DNA from: Mycolicibacter minnesotensis
GTDB taxonomy: Bacteria > Actinomycetota > Actinomycetes > Mycobacteriales > Mycobacteriaceae
Length of the DNA stretch: 64,000 nucleotides
Assembly (NCBI RefSeq): GCF_010731755.1
Contig: NZ_AP022589.1
Location: 744,001-808,000, forward strand
Direction: 5' to 3'
This document shows, one piece after another, positions 27,431 through 38,667 of the stretch. The notes under the pieces are model-generated. The model was not told the origin of the DNA and ran no database searches. It was given only the letters and a program-made list of their open reading frames with translations. Both the position numbers and the translations under genes were made by a program. Numbering within the stretch: the stretch's first letter is position 1; every line of letters begins with the position of its first letter.

Positions 27431-29758
27431 ATGGGCCGATTTCGCGCCGACGGTGCAGACATTGACAGCGACTACGACGAGCACGGTGTGCGAATCACCC
27501 CGCGCAAGGGCGAAGCCGCCGGAGTGCGGGCGGTGCTGGTCTCGTTGCAGCGCAGCCTGAGCCAGATGGGCCTGTGGCGAACCGGTGCCGCCTGGGCCCG
27601 GCTGAATCAACGTCACGGGTTCGACTGCCCCGGTTGCGCGTGGCCGGAGGAACACGGCGGGCGCAAGATCGCCGAATTCTGCGAGAACGGCGCCAAGGCC
27701 GTCGCTGAGGAGGCCACCAGCCGCGTCATCGGGCCGGATTTTTTTGCCCGTCACTCGATCGAAGAACTGTCCAGCAAACCGGAGTACTGGCTGTCGCAAC
27801 AGGGCCGCCTCACCCAGCCGGTGGTGCTCCGTCCGGGCGACGACCACTACCGCCCCATCAGCTGGGACGACGCCTATCGACTGATCGCCACGGAGCTGCA
27901 GGCGTTGGAGAGCCCCGACCAGGCGGTGTTCTACACCTCGGGTCGCACCAGCAATGAAGCCGCCTTTGCCTACCAGCTCATGGTGCGCAGCTTCGGCACG
28001 AACAACCTCCCCGATTGCAGCAATATGTGCCACGAATCGTCGGGGCAGGCGCTCGGCGAATCGATCGGGATCGGCAAGGGCTCGGTCACCGTCGACGACA
28101 TCGAACGCGCCGACCTGATCCTGATCGCCGGCCAGAATCCCGGCACCAACCACCCGAGAATGCTGTCGGTCCTGGAGAAGGCCAAGGCCAACGGGGCACA
28201 GGTGGTGGCGATCAACCCGCTGCCCGAGGCCGGACTGATCCGCTTCAAGGATCCCCAGAAGCTCAATGGCGTGCTCGGCCACGGCGTCCCGATCGCCGAC
28301 GAGTTCGTCCAGATCCGCCTCGGCGGCGACATGGCGTTGTTCGCCGGGCTGGGCCGACTGCTGCTCGAGGCCGAGGAGCGCGCCCCCGGCACCGTCGTCG
28401 ACCATGCCTTCATCGACGCGCACTGTGCCGGGTTCGACGAGTACCGCAGCCGGACGCGCGAGGTGGACTTCGACGTGGTGTCCGCCGCGACGGGAGTCGG
28501 GCAGGCTCAGCTGCACCGTGTCGCCGAGATGCTGATGGCGTCGCAGCGCACGGTGTTGTGCTGGGCGATGGGCCTGACTCAGCACAGGCATGCCGTGGCC
28601 ACCATCGGGGAGGCCACCAACGTGCTGCTGCTGCGCGGCATGATCGGAAAGCCCGGCGCCGGGGTCTGCCCGGTGCGAGGGCACTCCAACGTTCAGGGCG
28701 ATCGAACCATGGGCATCTACGAGCAGATGCCCGAATCGTTCCTGGCCGCGCTGGATCGCCACTTCGGGATCGTGAGCCCGCGCAGGCATGGCTATCACAC
28801 TGTCGACGCCATCAGGGCGATGCGCGACGGCCGGGCCACGGTGTTCATGGCCATGGGGGGCAACTTTGCGGCCGCCTCGCCGGACACCGAGGTCACCGAG
28901 GCCGCACTCCGGCGCTGCTCACTGACAGTGCAGGTGTCGACCAAGCTCAACCGCAGCCATCTGGTCCACGGCAGCAGTGCCCTGATCCTGCCGGCCTTGG
29001 GACGCACCGACCGCGACGTCCGCAACGGACACAAACAAGTGGTCTCGGTGGAAGATTCGATGTCGATGGTGCACCTGTCACGCGGCCGCCTGCGCCCTCC
29101 CAGCGACGAGGTTCGCAGCGAGGTGCAGATCGTCTGCGAGCTGGCCCGCACCGTGTTGGGGCCGGATCATCCGGTGCCATGGGAGCGCTTTGCCTCCGAC
29201 TACGACAGCATCCGCGATGCGATCGCCGCGGTGGTCCCCGGCTGCGCCGACTACAACCGCCGGGTCCGCCAACCCGATGGCTTCCAGCTGCCCCATCCGC
29301 CGCGTGATGCCCGCGAATTCCCTACGCACACAGGCAAGGCCAACTTCGCGATCAATACCCTGGAATGGGTCCCGACGCCGCCCGGGCGGCTGGTGCTGCA
29401 GACCCTGCGCAGCCACGATCAATACAACACCACGATCTACGGGCTCGATGACCGCTACCGCGGGGTGAAGGGCGGCCGCCGGGTGGTCTTTGTCAACCCC
29501 ACCGACATCGACGCGCTGGGACTGTCCGACGGCAGCCGCGTCGACCTGGTGTCGGAGTGGCGCGACGCCGACGGCCGGCTGCAGGAGCGGCGCGCCGACG
29601 ATTTCCTGGTGGTGGCCTACGCCACACCGGTCGGCAATGCGGCCGCCTACTATCCGGAGACCAATCCGCTGGTACCGCTGGACCACACCGCGGCCAAGTC
29701 CAACACACCGGTGTCCAAGGCCGTGGTGATCCGATTGGAGCCGACGCGGGGCGGGTGA
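27431..29758 (+). CDS. FdhF/YdeP-family molybdopterin oxidoreductase
   Basis: A 775-residue enzyme of the TIGR01701 (YdeP/FdhF-like) group, related to the formate dehydrogenase alpha subunit but lacking the N-terminal iron-sulfur cluster cysteine set. It binds bis-MGD: VFYTSGRTSNEAAF, DCSNMCHESSG (about 195-205), GQNPGTNHPRML and GMIGKPGAGVCPVRGHSNVQ are characteristic. The C-terminal dinucleotide-binding domain ends TNPLVPLDHTAAKSNTP. In E. coli YdeP is linked to acid resistance; the substrate here is unknown. The start ATG is nine bases after TAGGTT, possibly near-leaderless. It sits between birA and accD5. Confidence 0.86.
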   Translation: MGRFRADGADIDSDYDEHGVRITPRKGEAAGVRAVLVSLQRSLSQMGLWRTGAAWARLNQRHGFDCPGCAWPEEHGGRKIAEFCENGAKAVAEEATSRVIGPDFFARHSIEELSSKPEYWLSQQGRLTQPVVLRPGDDHYRPISWDDAYRLIATELQALESPDQAVFYTSGRTSNEAAFAYQLMVRSFGTNNLPDCSNMCHESSGQALGESIGIGKGSVTVDDIERADLILIAGQNPGTNHPRMLSVLEKAKANGAQVVAINPLPEAGLIRFKDPQKLNGVLGHGVPIADEFVQIRLGGDMALFAGLGRLLLEAEERAPGTVVDHAFIDAHCAGFDEYRSRTREVDFDVVSAATGVGQAQLHRVAEMLMASQRTVLCWAMGLTQHRHAVATIGEATNVLLLRGMIGKPGAGVCPVRGHSNVQGDRTMGIYEQMPESFLAALDRHFGIVSPRRHGYHTVDAIRAMRDGRATVFMAMGGNFAAASPDTEVTEAALRRCSLTVQVSTKLNRSHLVHGSSALILPALGRTDRDVRNGHKQVVSVEDSMSMVHLSRGRLRPPSDEVRSEVQIVCELARTVLGPDHPVPWERFASDYDSIRDAIAAVVPGCADYNRRVRQPDGFQLPHPPRDAREFPTHTGKANFAINTLEWVPTPPGRLVLQTLRSHDQYNTTIYGLDDRYRGVKGGRRVVFVNPTDIDALGLSDGSRVDLVSEWRDADGRLQERRADDFLVVAYATPVGNAAAYYPETNPLVPLDHTAAKSNTPVSKAVVIRLEPTRGG

Positions 29759-29801
29759 CTCGCCTAACCGATCCGGTCGGCCGATCCCGCAGCACACACT
29801 T

Positions 29802-29807
29802 TAAGAT
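29802..29807 (+). promoter_or_regulatory. -10 element for a leaderless accD5 mRNA
   Basis: TAAGAT lies eight bases before the accD5 ATG, with no ribosome site between, so the message probably starts at the AUG. The same bases form half of a TAAGA-N5-TCTTA inverted repeat (29802-29816) that touches the start codon. Confidence 0.5.
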
Positions 29808-29815
29808 CGTTTCTT

Positions 29816-31468
29816 ATGACCAGTGTTACTGAGCACTCCGGTGAGGCCCACGTAGAGGCGCAAGCCGAGCATGTCGTCGACATCCACACCACCGCGGGCA
29901 AGCTCGCCGACCTCAAGCGTCGGACCGAGGAGACCCTGCACCCGGTCGGTGAGGCCGCCGTGGAGAAGGTGCACGCCAAGGGCAAGCTGACCGCGCGGGA
30001 ACGGGTCTACGCCCTGCTCGACGAGGGTTCGTTCGTCGAGCTCGACGCACTGGCCAAGCACCGCAGCACCAACTTCGGCCTGGCTGACAAGCGTCCGCTG
30101 GGCGACGGCGTGGTGACCGGATACGGCACCATCGACGGCCGCGAAGTCTGCATCTTCAGCCAGGACGCCACCGTGTTCGGCGGCAGCCTCGGCGAGGTCT
30201 ACGGCGAGAAGATCGTCAAGGTCCAGGAACTGGCCATGAAGACCGGCCGGCCGCTGATCGGCATCAACGACGGCGCCGGCGCCCGCATCCAGGAGGGTGT
30301 GGTCTCGCTGGGCCTGTACAGCAAGATCTTCTACAACAACATCCGGGCCTCCGGCGTCATCCCGCAGATCTCGCTCATCATGGGTGCGGCCGCGGGCGGT
30401 CACGTGTACTCCCCCGCCCTGACCGACTTCATCGTGATGGTCGACCAGACCAGCCAGATGTTCATCACCGGCCCCGACGTGATCAAGACCGTCACCGGCG
30501 AGGAAGTCACCCAGGAAGAGCTGGGCGGCGCGCACACCCACATGGGCAAGTCCGGCACCGCGCACTACGTCGCTTCCGGCGAGCAGGACGCACTGGACTA
30601 CGTCCGCGACCTGCTGAGCTACCTCCCCGCGAACAACTACGCCGACCCGCCGCACTTCCCGGTGCCGGCAGCCGAGGGCGCCATCGAGGACAACCTCACT
30701 GCCGAGGACCTCGAGCTCGACACGCTGATCCCGGACTCGCCGAACCAGCCGTACGACATGCACGAGGTCATCACCCGGATCCTCGATGACGACGAGTTCC
30801 TGGAAGTCCAGGCCGGCTACGCGCAGAACATCATCGTGGGATTCGGCCGGATCGAGGGCCGCACCGTCGGCATCGTGGCCAACCAGCCGACCCAGTTCGC
30901 CGGCTGCCTGGACATCAACGCCTCCGAGAAGGCCGCCCGGTTCATCCGGACCTGCGATTGCTACAACATCCCGATCGTGCTGCTGGTCGACGTGCCGGGC
31001 TTCCTGCCCGGCACCGAGCAGGAATACAACGGCATCATCCGGCGCGGCGCCAAGCTGCTCTACGCCTACGGTGAGGCCACCGTCGCCAAGATCACCGTCA
31101 TCACCCGCAAGGCCTACGGCGGCGCGTACTGCGTGATGGGGTCCAAGGAGATGGGCGCTGACGTCAACGTGGCCTGGCCGACGGCCCAGATCGCGGTGAT
31201 GGGTGCCTCGGGCGCGGTCGGGTTCGTCTACCGCCAGCAGCTCACCGAAGCCTCGAAGAACGGCGACGACGTCGACGCCCTACGCCTGCAGCTCCAGCAG
31301 GAATACGAGGACACGTTGGTCAACCCCTACGTTGCCGCCGAGCGCGGCTACGTCGATGCGGTCATCCCGCCGTCGCACACCCGCGGCTACATCGCGGCGT
31401 CGCTGCGGTTGCTGGAACGCAAGATCGTCCAGCCGCTGCCCAAGAAGCACGGGAACATCCCCCTGTGA
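29816..31468 (+). CDS. accD5: Acyl-CoA carboxylase beta subunit (propionyl/acetyl)
   Basis: A 550-residue carboxyltransferase that moves the carboxyl group from AccA3-bound biotin to propionyl- or acetyl-CoA, supplying (methyl)malonyl-CoA for methyl-branched lipids. Two crotonase-type halves are visible. The N-half oxyanion site is [11 protein letters not shown] with [12 protein letters not shown], and the C-half is [13 protein letters not shown] with [13 protein letters not shown]. The order accD5-accE5 with a GTGA overlap matches M. tuberculosis Rv3280-Rv3281. Sequence conservation is high throughout. Confidence 0.96.
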   Translation: MTSVTEHSGEAHVEAQAEHVVDIHTTAGKLADLKRRTEETLHPVGEAAVEKVHAKGKLTARERVYALLDEGSFVELDALAKHRSTNFGLADKRPLGDGVVTGYGTIDGREVCIFSQDATVFGGSLGEVYGEKIVKVQELAMKTGRPLIGINDGAGARIQEGVVSLGLYSKIFYNNIRASGVIPQISLIMGAAAGGHVYSPALTDFIVMVDQTSQMFITGPDVIKTVTGEEVTQEELGGAHTHMGKSGTAHYVASGEQDALDYVRDLLSYLPANNYADPPHFPVPAAEGAIEDNLTAEDLELDTLIPDSPNQPYDMHEVITRILDDDEFLEVQAGYAQNIIVGFGRIEGRTVGIVANQPTQFAGCLDINASEKAARFIRTCDCYNIPIVLLVDVPGFLPGTEQEYNGIIRRGAKLLYAYGEATVAKITVITRKAYGGAYCVMGSKEMGADVNVAWPTAQIAVMGASGAVGFVYRQQLTEASKNGDDVDALRLQLQQEYEDTLVNPYVAAERGYVDAVIPPSHTRGYIAASLRLLERKIVQPLPKKHGNIPL

Positions 31469-31776
31469 GCGGGGCGAGCGGAGGGAGCGCAGCGATCGAC
31501 GCGAATGACGCTGTGAGCGGCGACGAGAACGAGGCCACCGCTGCCGTGGAGGAAACTGCGCCGGCTGCCGAGCCGTTCATCAAGGTGCTGCGCGGCAACC
31601 CCACTGACGAGGAACTTGCGGCGCTGGTCGCCGTGGTGGGCAGCGCAGGCGGCTCTGGGGCCGAAGCCGGCGCCGGTGCCCGCAATATGTGGGGCCACCC
31701 GGTGGACAAGTTGCGGATTCCGGTGTTCAGCTGGCAGCTGATCACTCTGCGGGAACGCACCCATATGCGCCGGTGA
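31465..31776 (+). CDS. accE5: Acyl-CoA carboxylase epsilon subunit
   Basis: A 103-residue small subunit that stabilises the AccA3-AccD5 complex. The first half is acidic, Ala/Glu-rich and probably disordered; the second half carries the conserved [20 protein letters not shown] helix region (split: [20 protein letters not shown]) and ends in the WGHP...W basic tail. It is shorter than M. tuberculosis AccE5 (177 residues), mainly in the N-terminal extension. It overlaps accD5 by four bases. Confidence 0.9.
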   Translation: MSGASGGSAAIDANDAVSGDENEATAAVEETAPAAEPFIKVLRGNPTDEELAALVAVVGSAGGSGAEAGAGARNMWGHPVDKLRIPVFSWQLITLRERTHMRR

Positions 31777-31840
31777 CGAGACTGAGCGCCAGCGATGCGG
31801 AGGATATCCGGCGCCATCTGACCCCGCCGGTGACCCACCG

Positions 31841-32479
31841 ATGACGCGGCTGGTTCTCGGCTCGGCGTCCACCGGGCGCCTGGCGGTGCTGCGTGGCGCC
31901 GGACTGGACCCGTTGGTGGTGGTCTCCGGTGTCGATGAGGACGCCGTTATGGCGGGCTTGCCCGCTACCTCAGGTCCAGCTGAAGTGACCGAGGCGTTGG
32001 CGGTGGCTAAAGCCGAGCAGGTTGCCTCTGTCATCACATCCCCGGTGAGCACCGATTGCGTTGTGATCGGCTGCGATTCGATGCTGTACATGGCCGGCGA
32101 GCTCTGCGGCAAACCACCCACGGTCGACGAGGCCCGGGCCCGCTGGCGCGAGATGGCCGGCAACTCCGGCCAGCTCTACACCGGGCACAGCCTGATCCGG
32201 TTGCGTGACAACGTGATCACCCATCGCATCAGCGAATCCAGTGTCACCACAGTGCGGTTCGGCCGGCCCGACGACGATGACCTGGAGGCCTACTTGGCCA
32301 GCGGGGAGCCGCTGCGGGTCGCGGGCGGTTTCACCTTGGACGGTCTGGGCGGCTGGTTCGTCGACGGTGTCGACGGAGATCCCTCCAGCGTCATCGGGAT
32401 CAGCCTGCCGATGTTGCGCCGGCTGCTGCGCCGGGCCGACCTCTCGGTCGCCGCCCTGTGGAAGTCCAACCCCGTCTGA
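31841..32479 (+). CDS. maf: Maf-type nucleoside triphosphate pyrophosphatase
   Basis: A 212-residue house-cleaning enzyme that hydrolyses non-canonical or dTTP/UTP-type nucleotides. The N-terminal [10 protein letters not shown] loop binds the phosphates, [10 protein letters not shown] holds the catalytic Asp, and the C-terminal [23 protein letters not shown] (split: [23 protein letters not shown]) closes the site. It follows accE5 after 64 bases, as in M. tuberculosis (Rv3282). Whether it controls dTTP/UTP or modified bases cannot be told from sequence. Confidence 0.88.
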   Translation: MTRLVLGSASTGRLAVLRGAGLDPLVVVSGVDEDAVMAGLPATSGPAEVTEALAVAKAEQVASVITSPVSTDCVVIGCDSMLYMAGELCGKPPTVDEARARWREMAGNSGQLYTGHSLIRLRDNVITHRISESSVTTVRFGRPDDDDLEAYLASGEPLRVAGGFTLDGLGGWFVDGVDGDPSSVIGISLPMLRRLLRRADLSVAALWKSNPV

Positions 32480-32541
32480 CCCTGACGCTGCGCACGCCGA
32501 CGAGATTTCCCGGCATAAGTGGCGCAACGGTTACCGACCGG

Positions 32542-32547
32542 TAGGCT
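32542..32547 (+). promoter_or_regulatory. -10 element for a leaderless sseA mRNA
   Basis: TAGGCT ends seven bases before the GTG at 32555, which lacks a ribosome site, so a leaderless transcript is likely. The fit to the mycobacterial TANNNT consensus is good but the hexamer is short. Confidence 0.4.
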
Positions 32548-32554
32548 CGGCATC

Positions 32555-33457
32555 GTGCCAGTGCCTGCCGATCCCACCCCCGCCCTGCAGTCCTACGCTC
32601 ACCCCGAACGCCTCGTGACAGCCGACTGGCTGGCGGGCAATCTGGGCAGGCCCGGTCTGGTCGTGGTGGAGTCCGATGAGGACGTGTTGCTCTACGACAT
32701 CGGCCACATTCCCACCGCCGTAAAGATCGACTGGGTCACCGACCTCAACGATTCCCCGGTCCGTGACTACATCACCGGCGAGCAGTTCGCCGACCTGATG
32801 AACCGCAAAGGCATCTCCCGCGACGATACGGTGGTCATCTACGGCGACAAGTCCAACTGGTGGGCCGCCTATGCGCTGTGGGTGTTCACCCTGTTCGGCC
32901 ACGAGGACGTACGGCTGCTCGACGGCGGGCGCGACCTGTGGGTGTCCTCGGGCCGCGAGACCACGCTGGACGTGCCGTCGAAGGCCACCACGGGCTACCC
33001 CGTCGTCAAACGCAACGACGCCCCCATCCGGGCCTACAAGGACGACGTGCTGGCGAGTATCGGCCAGGTGCCTTTGATCGACGTCCGCTCACCGCAGGAG
33101 TACACCGGCGAGCGCACCCACATGCCGGAATACCCGGAGGAGGGCGTGCTGCGCGGGGGCCACATTCCCACCGCGGTGTCGGTGCCGTGGAGCCGGGCGG
33201 CCGACGATGCCGGCCGGTTCCGCAAGCGTGAGGAACTCGAGGTGCTCTACGGGTTCCTCAAGCCCGGCGACAAGCCGATCGCCTACTGCCGCATCGGGGA
33301 ACGCTCCAGCCACACCTGGTTTGTGCTGACCCATCTGCTCGGCCTGGACAACGTCCGCAACTACGACGGCTCCTGGACCGAGTGGGGCAACACGGTTCGC
33401 GTGCCGATCGTCGACGGACCTGACCCCGGACAGCTCGCCGGAGCCCCGAACAGCTGA
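32555..33457 (+). CDS. sseA: Thiosulfate sulfurtransferase (tandem rhodanese)
   Basis: A 300-residue protein with two rhodanese domains; only the second is catalytic. Cys245 starts the active loop CRIGERS. The first domain has [14 protein letters not shown] at the equivalent place, with no loop Cys. CGLL-like domains of this type move sulfur from thiosulfate to an acceptor. It overlaps the SufE-like gene by one base (TGATG). The M. tuberculosis orthologue Rv3283 is linked to redox defence. The GTG start gives MPVPADPTP as in the orthologue. Confidence 0.9.
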   Translation: MPVPADPTPALQSYAHPERLVTADWLAGNLGRPGLVVVESDEDVLLYDIGHIPTAVKIDWVTDLNDSPVRDYITGEQFADLMNRKGISRDDTVVIYGDKSNWWAAYALWVFTLFGHEDVRLLDGGRDLWVSSGRETTLDVPSKATTGYPVVKRNDAPIRAYKDDVLASIGQVPLIDVRSPQEYTGERTHMPEYPEEGVLRGGHIPTAVSVPWSRAADDAGRFRKREELEVLYGFLKPGDKPIAYCRIGERSSHTWFVLTHLLGLDNVRNYDGSWTEWGNTVRVPIVDGPDPGQLAGAPNS

Positions 33458-33873
33458 TGAGCCTGCCGGAGGGACTGGCGCAGGTGGTATCCGACTTCGC
33501 CGAAGTCGAGGGCCAGGACAAGCTGCGACTGCTGATCGAATTCGCCGACGAACTGCCCGCACTGCCTGACGACCTGGCCGAATCGGCCATGGAACCGGTA
33601 CCAGAGTGCCAGTCTCCGTTGTTCCTGCATGTCGACGCCGCCGACCGCCAGCGGGTGCGGCTGTACTTCAGCGCGCCGGTAGAGGCACCGACGACGCGAG
33701 GCTTCGCGTCGATCTGGGCCGCCGGCCTCGACGGCCAGCCCGCCGACGTCATCCTGGGCGTACCGGAGGATTTCGCCTCCACGCTGGGGCTGGCGGCCCT
33801 GATCAGCCCGCTGCGGCTACGCGGAATGTCGGCCATGTTGACCCGCATCAAGCGGCATTTACGCGCCGCCTAA
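33457..33873 (+). CDS. SufE-like sulfur acceptor protein
   Basis: A 138-residue SufE-fold protein (Rv3284-like). The single conserved cysteine, Cys51 in [10 protein letters not shown], is the sulfur-accepting residue of the family, followed by the hydrophobic groove strand and the [14 protein letters not shown]-type helix (here [11 protein letters not shown]). Start overlaps the sseA stop, so the sulfurtransferase and a possible acceptor are made together. It is likely to take persulfide sulfur from a rhodanese or cysteine desulfurase. Its real partner is unknown. Confidence 0.87.
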   Translation: MSLPEGLAQVVSDFAEVEGQDKLRLLIEFADELPALPDDLAESAMEPVPECQSPLFLHVDAADRQRVRLYFSAPVEAPTTRGFASIWAAGLDGQPADVILGVPEDFASTLGLAALISPLRLRGMSAMLTRIKRHLRAA

Positions 33874-33925
33874 GGGGCACCTGGAACAGGTTCAGCGGTC
33901 GCGCTTTACACTGCCTGAAGCTAGA

Positions 33926-35762
<1,837 letters not shown>

Positions 35763-36164
35763 CCGGCCATAGAGCCCGTCGAGATCAACGCCGGCCCGTG
35801 GTATCTGCGGATGCCACGGGCCGACGATCGGGTCGATGACCGCCCCAGCCTGGCCGACCTCGGTGAGTCCGATCCGGACTACGTCGCCAGGGCGGCAACC
35901 GGTTGGGCCGAGGACACGCGCTATCTGTGGGCGGTCTGCGAGCCTACGACCGGTGAACTACTAGCCGAAGTGGCACTGAATCCAGGTTCGGGTGAGATCG
36001 GCATTCGTCACCGGCCAGGTCACGACCAGGCAGGCCAAACCGGGGCGCAAGCAGTGTTTCGATTCGCCGCCGCAGCGTTAGGTCTGGCCCCGGCGACGGC
36101 CCTCGCGGATAGTCCGGCGGCGGCCGACGAAAAGCCAGACGACGCCGCCGACCGCCAGGGCTAG
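35763..36164 (+). pseudogene. Relic of a GNAT-type acetyltransferase
   Basis: Directly after the accA3 TAA the same frame stays open for 133 codons. Its first part, EINAGPWYLR...RADDRVDD then YVARAATGW, resembles the N-terminal half of a GNAT (RimL-like) protein, but there is no start codon before ATG 35811, which falls inside the first strand. The acetyl-CoA binding second half is missing, and the last about 29 codons read through the antisense gene at 36078. It looks like a decayed gene that lost its start and its C-terminal domain. A short protein from ATG 35811 cannot be excluded. Confidence 0.45.
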
Positions 36165-36353
36165 GACCGAAATCCCAAAGCCCAGCGTCCAGCCGGCATC
36201 GTGCTGCGCCGCGGCACTCATGAAGCCCACCAACGCCAAGGTCGCCATCACCAGCATGGCCAACCCCGGCAGTTCCCGGCGGTCCTTGAACACCAATCCG
36301 GCGCGCGGTTGGGTCGTTCGCCTGCGATCGATTCCCTCATCGGTATCGCTCAT
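36078..36353 (-). CDS. Two-helix membrane protein, probable SigF target
   Basis: A 91-residue protein: acidic/basic N-terminus (MSDTDEGIDRRR), two membrane helices (about 38-57 and 64-83) and a basic cytoplasmic tail (GRRRTIREGRRRG). No family is recognised. The ATG at 36353 was chosen because a clean SigF-type promoter begins 12 bases upstream, which the longer frame would overlap. It is the first gene of the block inserted between accA3 and sigF. Confidence 0.65.
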   Translation of the reverse strand: MSDTDEGIDRRRTTQPRAGLVFKDRRELPGLAMLVMATLALVGFMSAAAQHDAGWTLGFGISVLALAVGGVVWLFVGRRRTIREGRRRGQT

Positions 36354-36364
36354 GGGAGTTCGGG

Positions 36365-36390
36365 TACCCGCGACGCTGTTTCGCAAAACC
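36365..36390 (-). promoter_or_regulatory. SigF-type promoter (perfect)
   Basis: Read on the minus strand: GGTTT, 16 bases, GGGTA (-35 at 36390-36386, -10 at 36369-36365). It lies in the 46-base gap before the membrane-protein ATG at 36353. Both elements match the mycobacterial SigF consensus. Confidence 0.75.
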
Positions 36391-36399
36391 CCAGCATCG

Positions 36400-37389
36400 C
36401 TATGCCGCTGCGTCTCGCAGCGCCGCCAACAGCGGCTCCGCAGCCTCCTTGAGGAACGCCTCCTGCGTATCTCCCCCGATCTGAATCAGGGCGATGTCGG
36501 TGAATCCCGCATCGCGGTAGGCGCCCACCGCATTGACGATCGCACTCAGATCCGGGCCACAGGCTATGGCGTCGGCGACGTCGCGTGGCTGCACGAAGCG
36601 GGTGGCAGCCGCGAATGCAGTCGGTGTCGGCAACTCGGCGTTGACCGACCAGCCGCCGCCGAACCAGCGGAACTGTCGGTGGGCGCGTTGGATCGCCGTG
36701 TCACGGTCGGGGTCCCAACTCACCGGTAGCTGTCCGATGACGCGGCCTCCCTCGGCCAACCCTGCCGCCCGGCGGGCGGCGTGCCACGACTGAACCAGGT
36801 CGCGGTCGGGCTGGACCGCGATCAGATGGTCCGTGGCGGCGGCAAATCTGTCGACCCCCTCGTCCCCCGACATGGCCACGGCCAGCGCGACCGGTATGTC
36901 GGGGAGGTCCCACAGCCGTGCCTGGTCGACCTGAAAGTACTCGCCGTCGTGGTCGACCGTCTCACCCATCAACAGCTCCCGGATGATCTTGATGGCCTCA
37001 CTGAGCATGGCTTGCCGGCGTCGGGCATTCGGCCAACCCGCACCTGTGACGATGTGCTCGTTGAGGTTCTCCCCACTGCCCAGCCCCAAGGTGAATCGCC
37101 CCTCGGCAAGAATCTGCAGGGTCGCCGCCTGCTGCGCCACCACCGCGGGGTGGTAGCGCATGGTCGGGCAGGTCACGTAGCTGTACAGGTCGATGTCGGC
37201 AGTGGCGTACGCAACCGCGCCCAGCACCGTAGCCGCGTGGGGTGCGTGGCCCTGCGAGGTCAACCACGGCGAGAAGTGATCGCTACACACCGCAAAGTCG
37301 AAGCCGCGCTCCTCGGCGGCAATGGCGTGGCGGACAAGTTCGGTGGGCCCACTCTGTTCGGTCATGAGGGTGTAGCCAAAGCGTGTCAT
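36400..37389 (-). CDS. F420-dependent LLM-class oxidoreductase (G6PDH-like)
   Basis: A 329-residue TIM-barrel enzyme of the luciferase-like monooxygenase group, in the TIGR03557 (F420, glucose-6-phosphate dehydrogenase-like) branch. Marks: ERGFDFAVCSDHFSPW, TCPTMRYHPAVVAQQAATL and the GLGSGENLNEHIVTGAGWPN loop (split in two: GLGSGENLNEH, IVTGAGWPN). Coenzyme F420 use is inferred from the family; the substrate is unknown. ATG 37389 begins MTRFGYTLM. The frame runs far upstream only as shadow. A SigF-type promoter precedes it and another points away to the next gene. Confidence 0.84.
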   Translation of the reverse strand: MTRFGYTLMTEQSGPTELVRHAIAAEERGFDFAVCSDHFSPWLTSQGHAPHAATVLGAVAYATADIDLYSYVTCPTMRYHPAVVAQQAATLQILAEGRFTLGLGSGENLNEHIVTGAGWPNARRRQAMLSEAIKIIRELLMGETVDHDGEYFQVDQARLWDLPDIPVALAVAMSGDEGVDRFAAATDHLIAVQPDRDLVQSWHAARRAAGLAEGGRVIGQLPVSWDPDRDTAIQRAHRQFRWFGGGWSVNAELPTPTAFAAATRFVQPRDVADAIACGPDLSAIVNAVGAYRDAGFTDIALIQIGGDTQEAFLKEAAEPLLAALRDAAA

Positions 37390-37400
37390 GGCAGCGTGGG

Positions 37401-37424
37401 TACCCATCGGTCCATCGGCGAAAC
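37401..37424 (-). promoter_or_regulatory. SigF-type promoter for the LLM oxidoreductase
   Basis: Minus strand: GTTT (37424-37421), 15 bases, GGGTA (37405-37401), starting 12 bases upstream of the ATG. The base before GTTT is C rather than G. Confidence 0.65.
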
Positions 37425-37435
37425 GATGCGCCACC

Positions 37436-37461
37436 GTTTGGCGCGGGCCCCGCGCGGGGTA
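37436..37461 (+). promoter_or_regulatory. SigF-type promoter for the haem-oxygenase-like gene
   Basis: GTTT (37436-37439), 17 bases, GGGTA (37457-37461), nine bases before the GTG at 37471. It faces away from the promoter of the divergent LLM gene, so one 80-base gap carries two SigF-like promoters. Confidence 0.65.
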
Positions 37462-37470
37462 ACCGCAGAC

Positions 37471-38478
37471 GTGACCATCGCAGCGATCACCACCGAACCC
37501 CGCCTGCCCGTCGCCTGCGGCCCGTTGTCGGCGGCGGTCTGCGGGTTGCTGACCCTGCCCCCCGGAGCAGCCCCCGAGACCCTGCCTCCGATCGCCGGTG
37601 CCGACCCCTACGGTCGCGACCTGCAATTGGCGCTGTACGTCTGCTACGAGCTGCACTACCGCGGTTTCGCCGGGGTGGATCCGGACTGGGAATGGGACGT
37701 CGCACTGTTGGCGCTGCGCGCGCACCTGGAGAGGGCATTCCTCGACCGCGTCCGCCAGGACGTCGGGGAAACACCGCCGTCGTGGTCGGCGAACGACGAA
37801 ATGAACGCTGCAGCCACCGAGCCGGTGCAAGGCACGGGGCCCTCGTGGCACCTGCGGGATCACGGCACCTGGGGCCAGGCCCGCGAGTACTTCGTCCACA
37901 GGTCGCTGTATCACCTCAAAGAGGGCGACCCGCACGCCTGGATCATCCCGCGCCTGACCGGCCAGGCCAAGGCCTCCTTTGTCGCGGTCGAGTTCGATGA
38001 GTATGGCGCCGGACGGGGGCCGAAGGCGCACCAGCAACTGTTCGCCGACCTGCTCACCGCCGCCGGCCTGGATGCCGACTACCTCGCGTACCTGGACATC
38101 GTTCCGGCCGAGTCGCTGGCAGTGGTCAACCTGATGTCGCTGTTCGGACTGCACCGCCGCTGGCGGGGCGCGGCCGCCGGGCACTTCGCCGCCACCGAGA
38201 TCACTTCCCCGCCCGGCTCCAGCCGACTGGTCACCGCGCTGCGGCGGATGGGCGCGCCGGATCCATGTGTCACCTTCTATGCCGAGCACGTCGAGGCCGA
38301 CGCGGTGCATGAACAGGTGGTGCGCACCGACGTCATCGGCGACCTACTGCACCACTGTCCGCATTTGGAGACCGATGTCGTGTTCGGTATGCGTGCTCAC
38401 GCCGCGGTGGAGAATCGGCTTGCCGAACTGATGACATCCGCCTGGTCGGCGGGCCGCTCGTCGTTAGTCCCGCTGTGA
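37471..38478 (+). CDS. Iron-containing haem-oxygenase-like redox enzyme
   Basis: A 335-residue all-helical protein of the haem-oxygenase-like family (iron-containing redox enzyme, PF14518-type). Possible metal ligands appear in YFVHRSLYHLKEGDPHAW and VAVEFDEYG, where Glu and His recur at helix spacings typical of the non-haem di-iron fold. Such proteins cleave or oxidise small amines and haem-like ligands; the substrate is unknown. The GTG start gives MTIAAITTEP. It is the second member of a divergent SigF pair. The frame extends further upstream, but that part is shadow. Confidence 0.78.
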   Translation: MTIAAITTEPRLPVACGPLSAAVCGLLTLPPGAAPETLPPIAGADPYGRDLQLALYVCYELHYRGFAGVDPDWEWDVALLALRAHLERAFLDRVRQDVGETPPSWSANDEMNAAATEPVQGTGPSWHLRDHGTWGQAREYFVHRSLYHLKEGDPHAWIIPRLTGQAKASFVAVEFDEYGAGRGPKAHQQLFADLLTAAGLDADYLAYLDIVPAESLAVVNLMSLFGLHRRWRGAAAGHFAATEITSPPGSSRLVTALRRMGAPDPCVTFYAEHVEADAVHEQVVRTDVIGDLLHHCPHLETDVVFGMRAHAAVENRLAELMTSAWSAGRSSLVPL

Positions 38479-38667
38479 GACTTAAGGTTTCGCTGGGATT
38501 TTCCCCAATTGTCGGCGATTCCTTTGCCAAGGCCAGCGCCGTTGGGTAACGTCTGCATCGTCCGGTTGAGCTCACAGCCGCAGCAGAACATCACCGGGTC
38601 ACAGTGACCGGAAAAGATGCACTGATGTCATCCAGCAGTACGATTCGTCGCCTGATGGAGTGAGAAT

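Noticed and set aside
27377-28798. Open frame of 473 codons antisense to the FdhF-like gene
   Set aside because: No domain pattern; the sense strand encodes a well-conserved enzyme.
38521-38548. SigF-like GGGTA before STAS paralogue 1
   Set aside because: The nearest -35 candidate is CTTT at 18 bases; too weak to count with the others.
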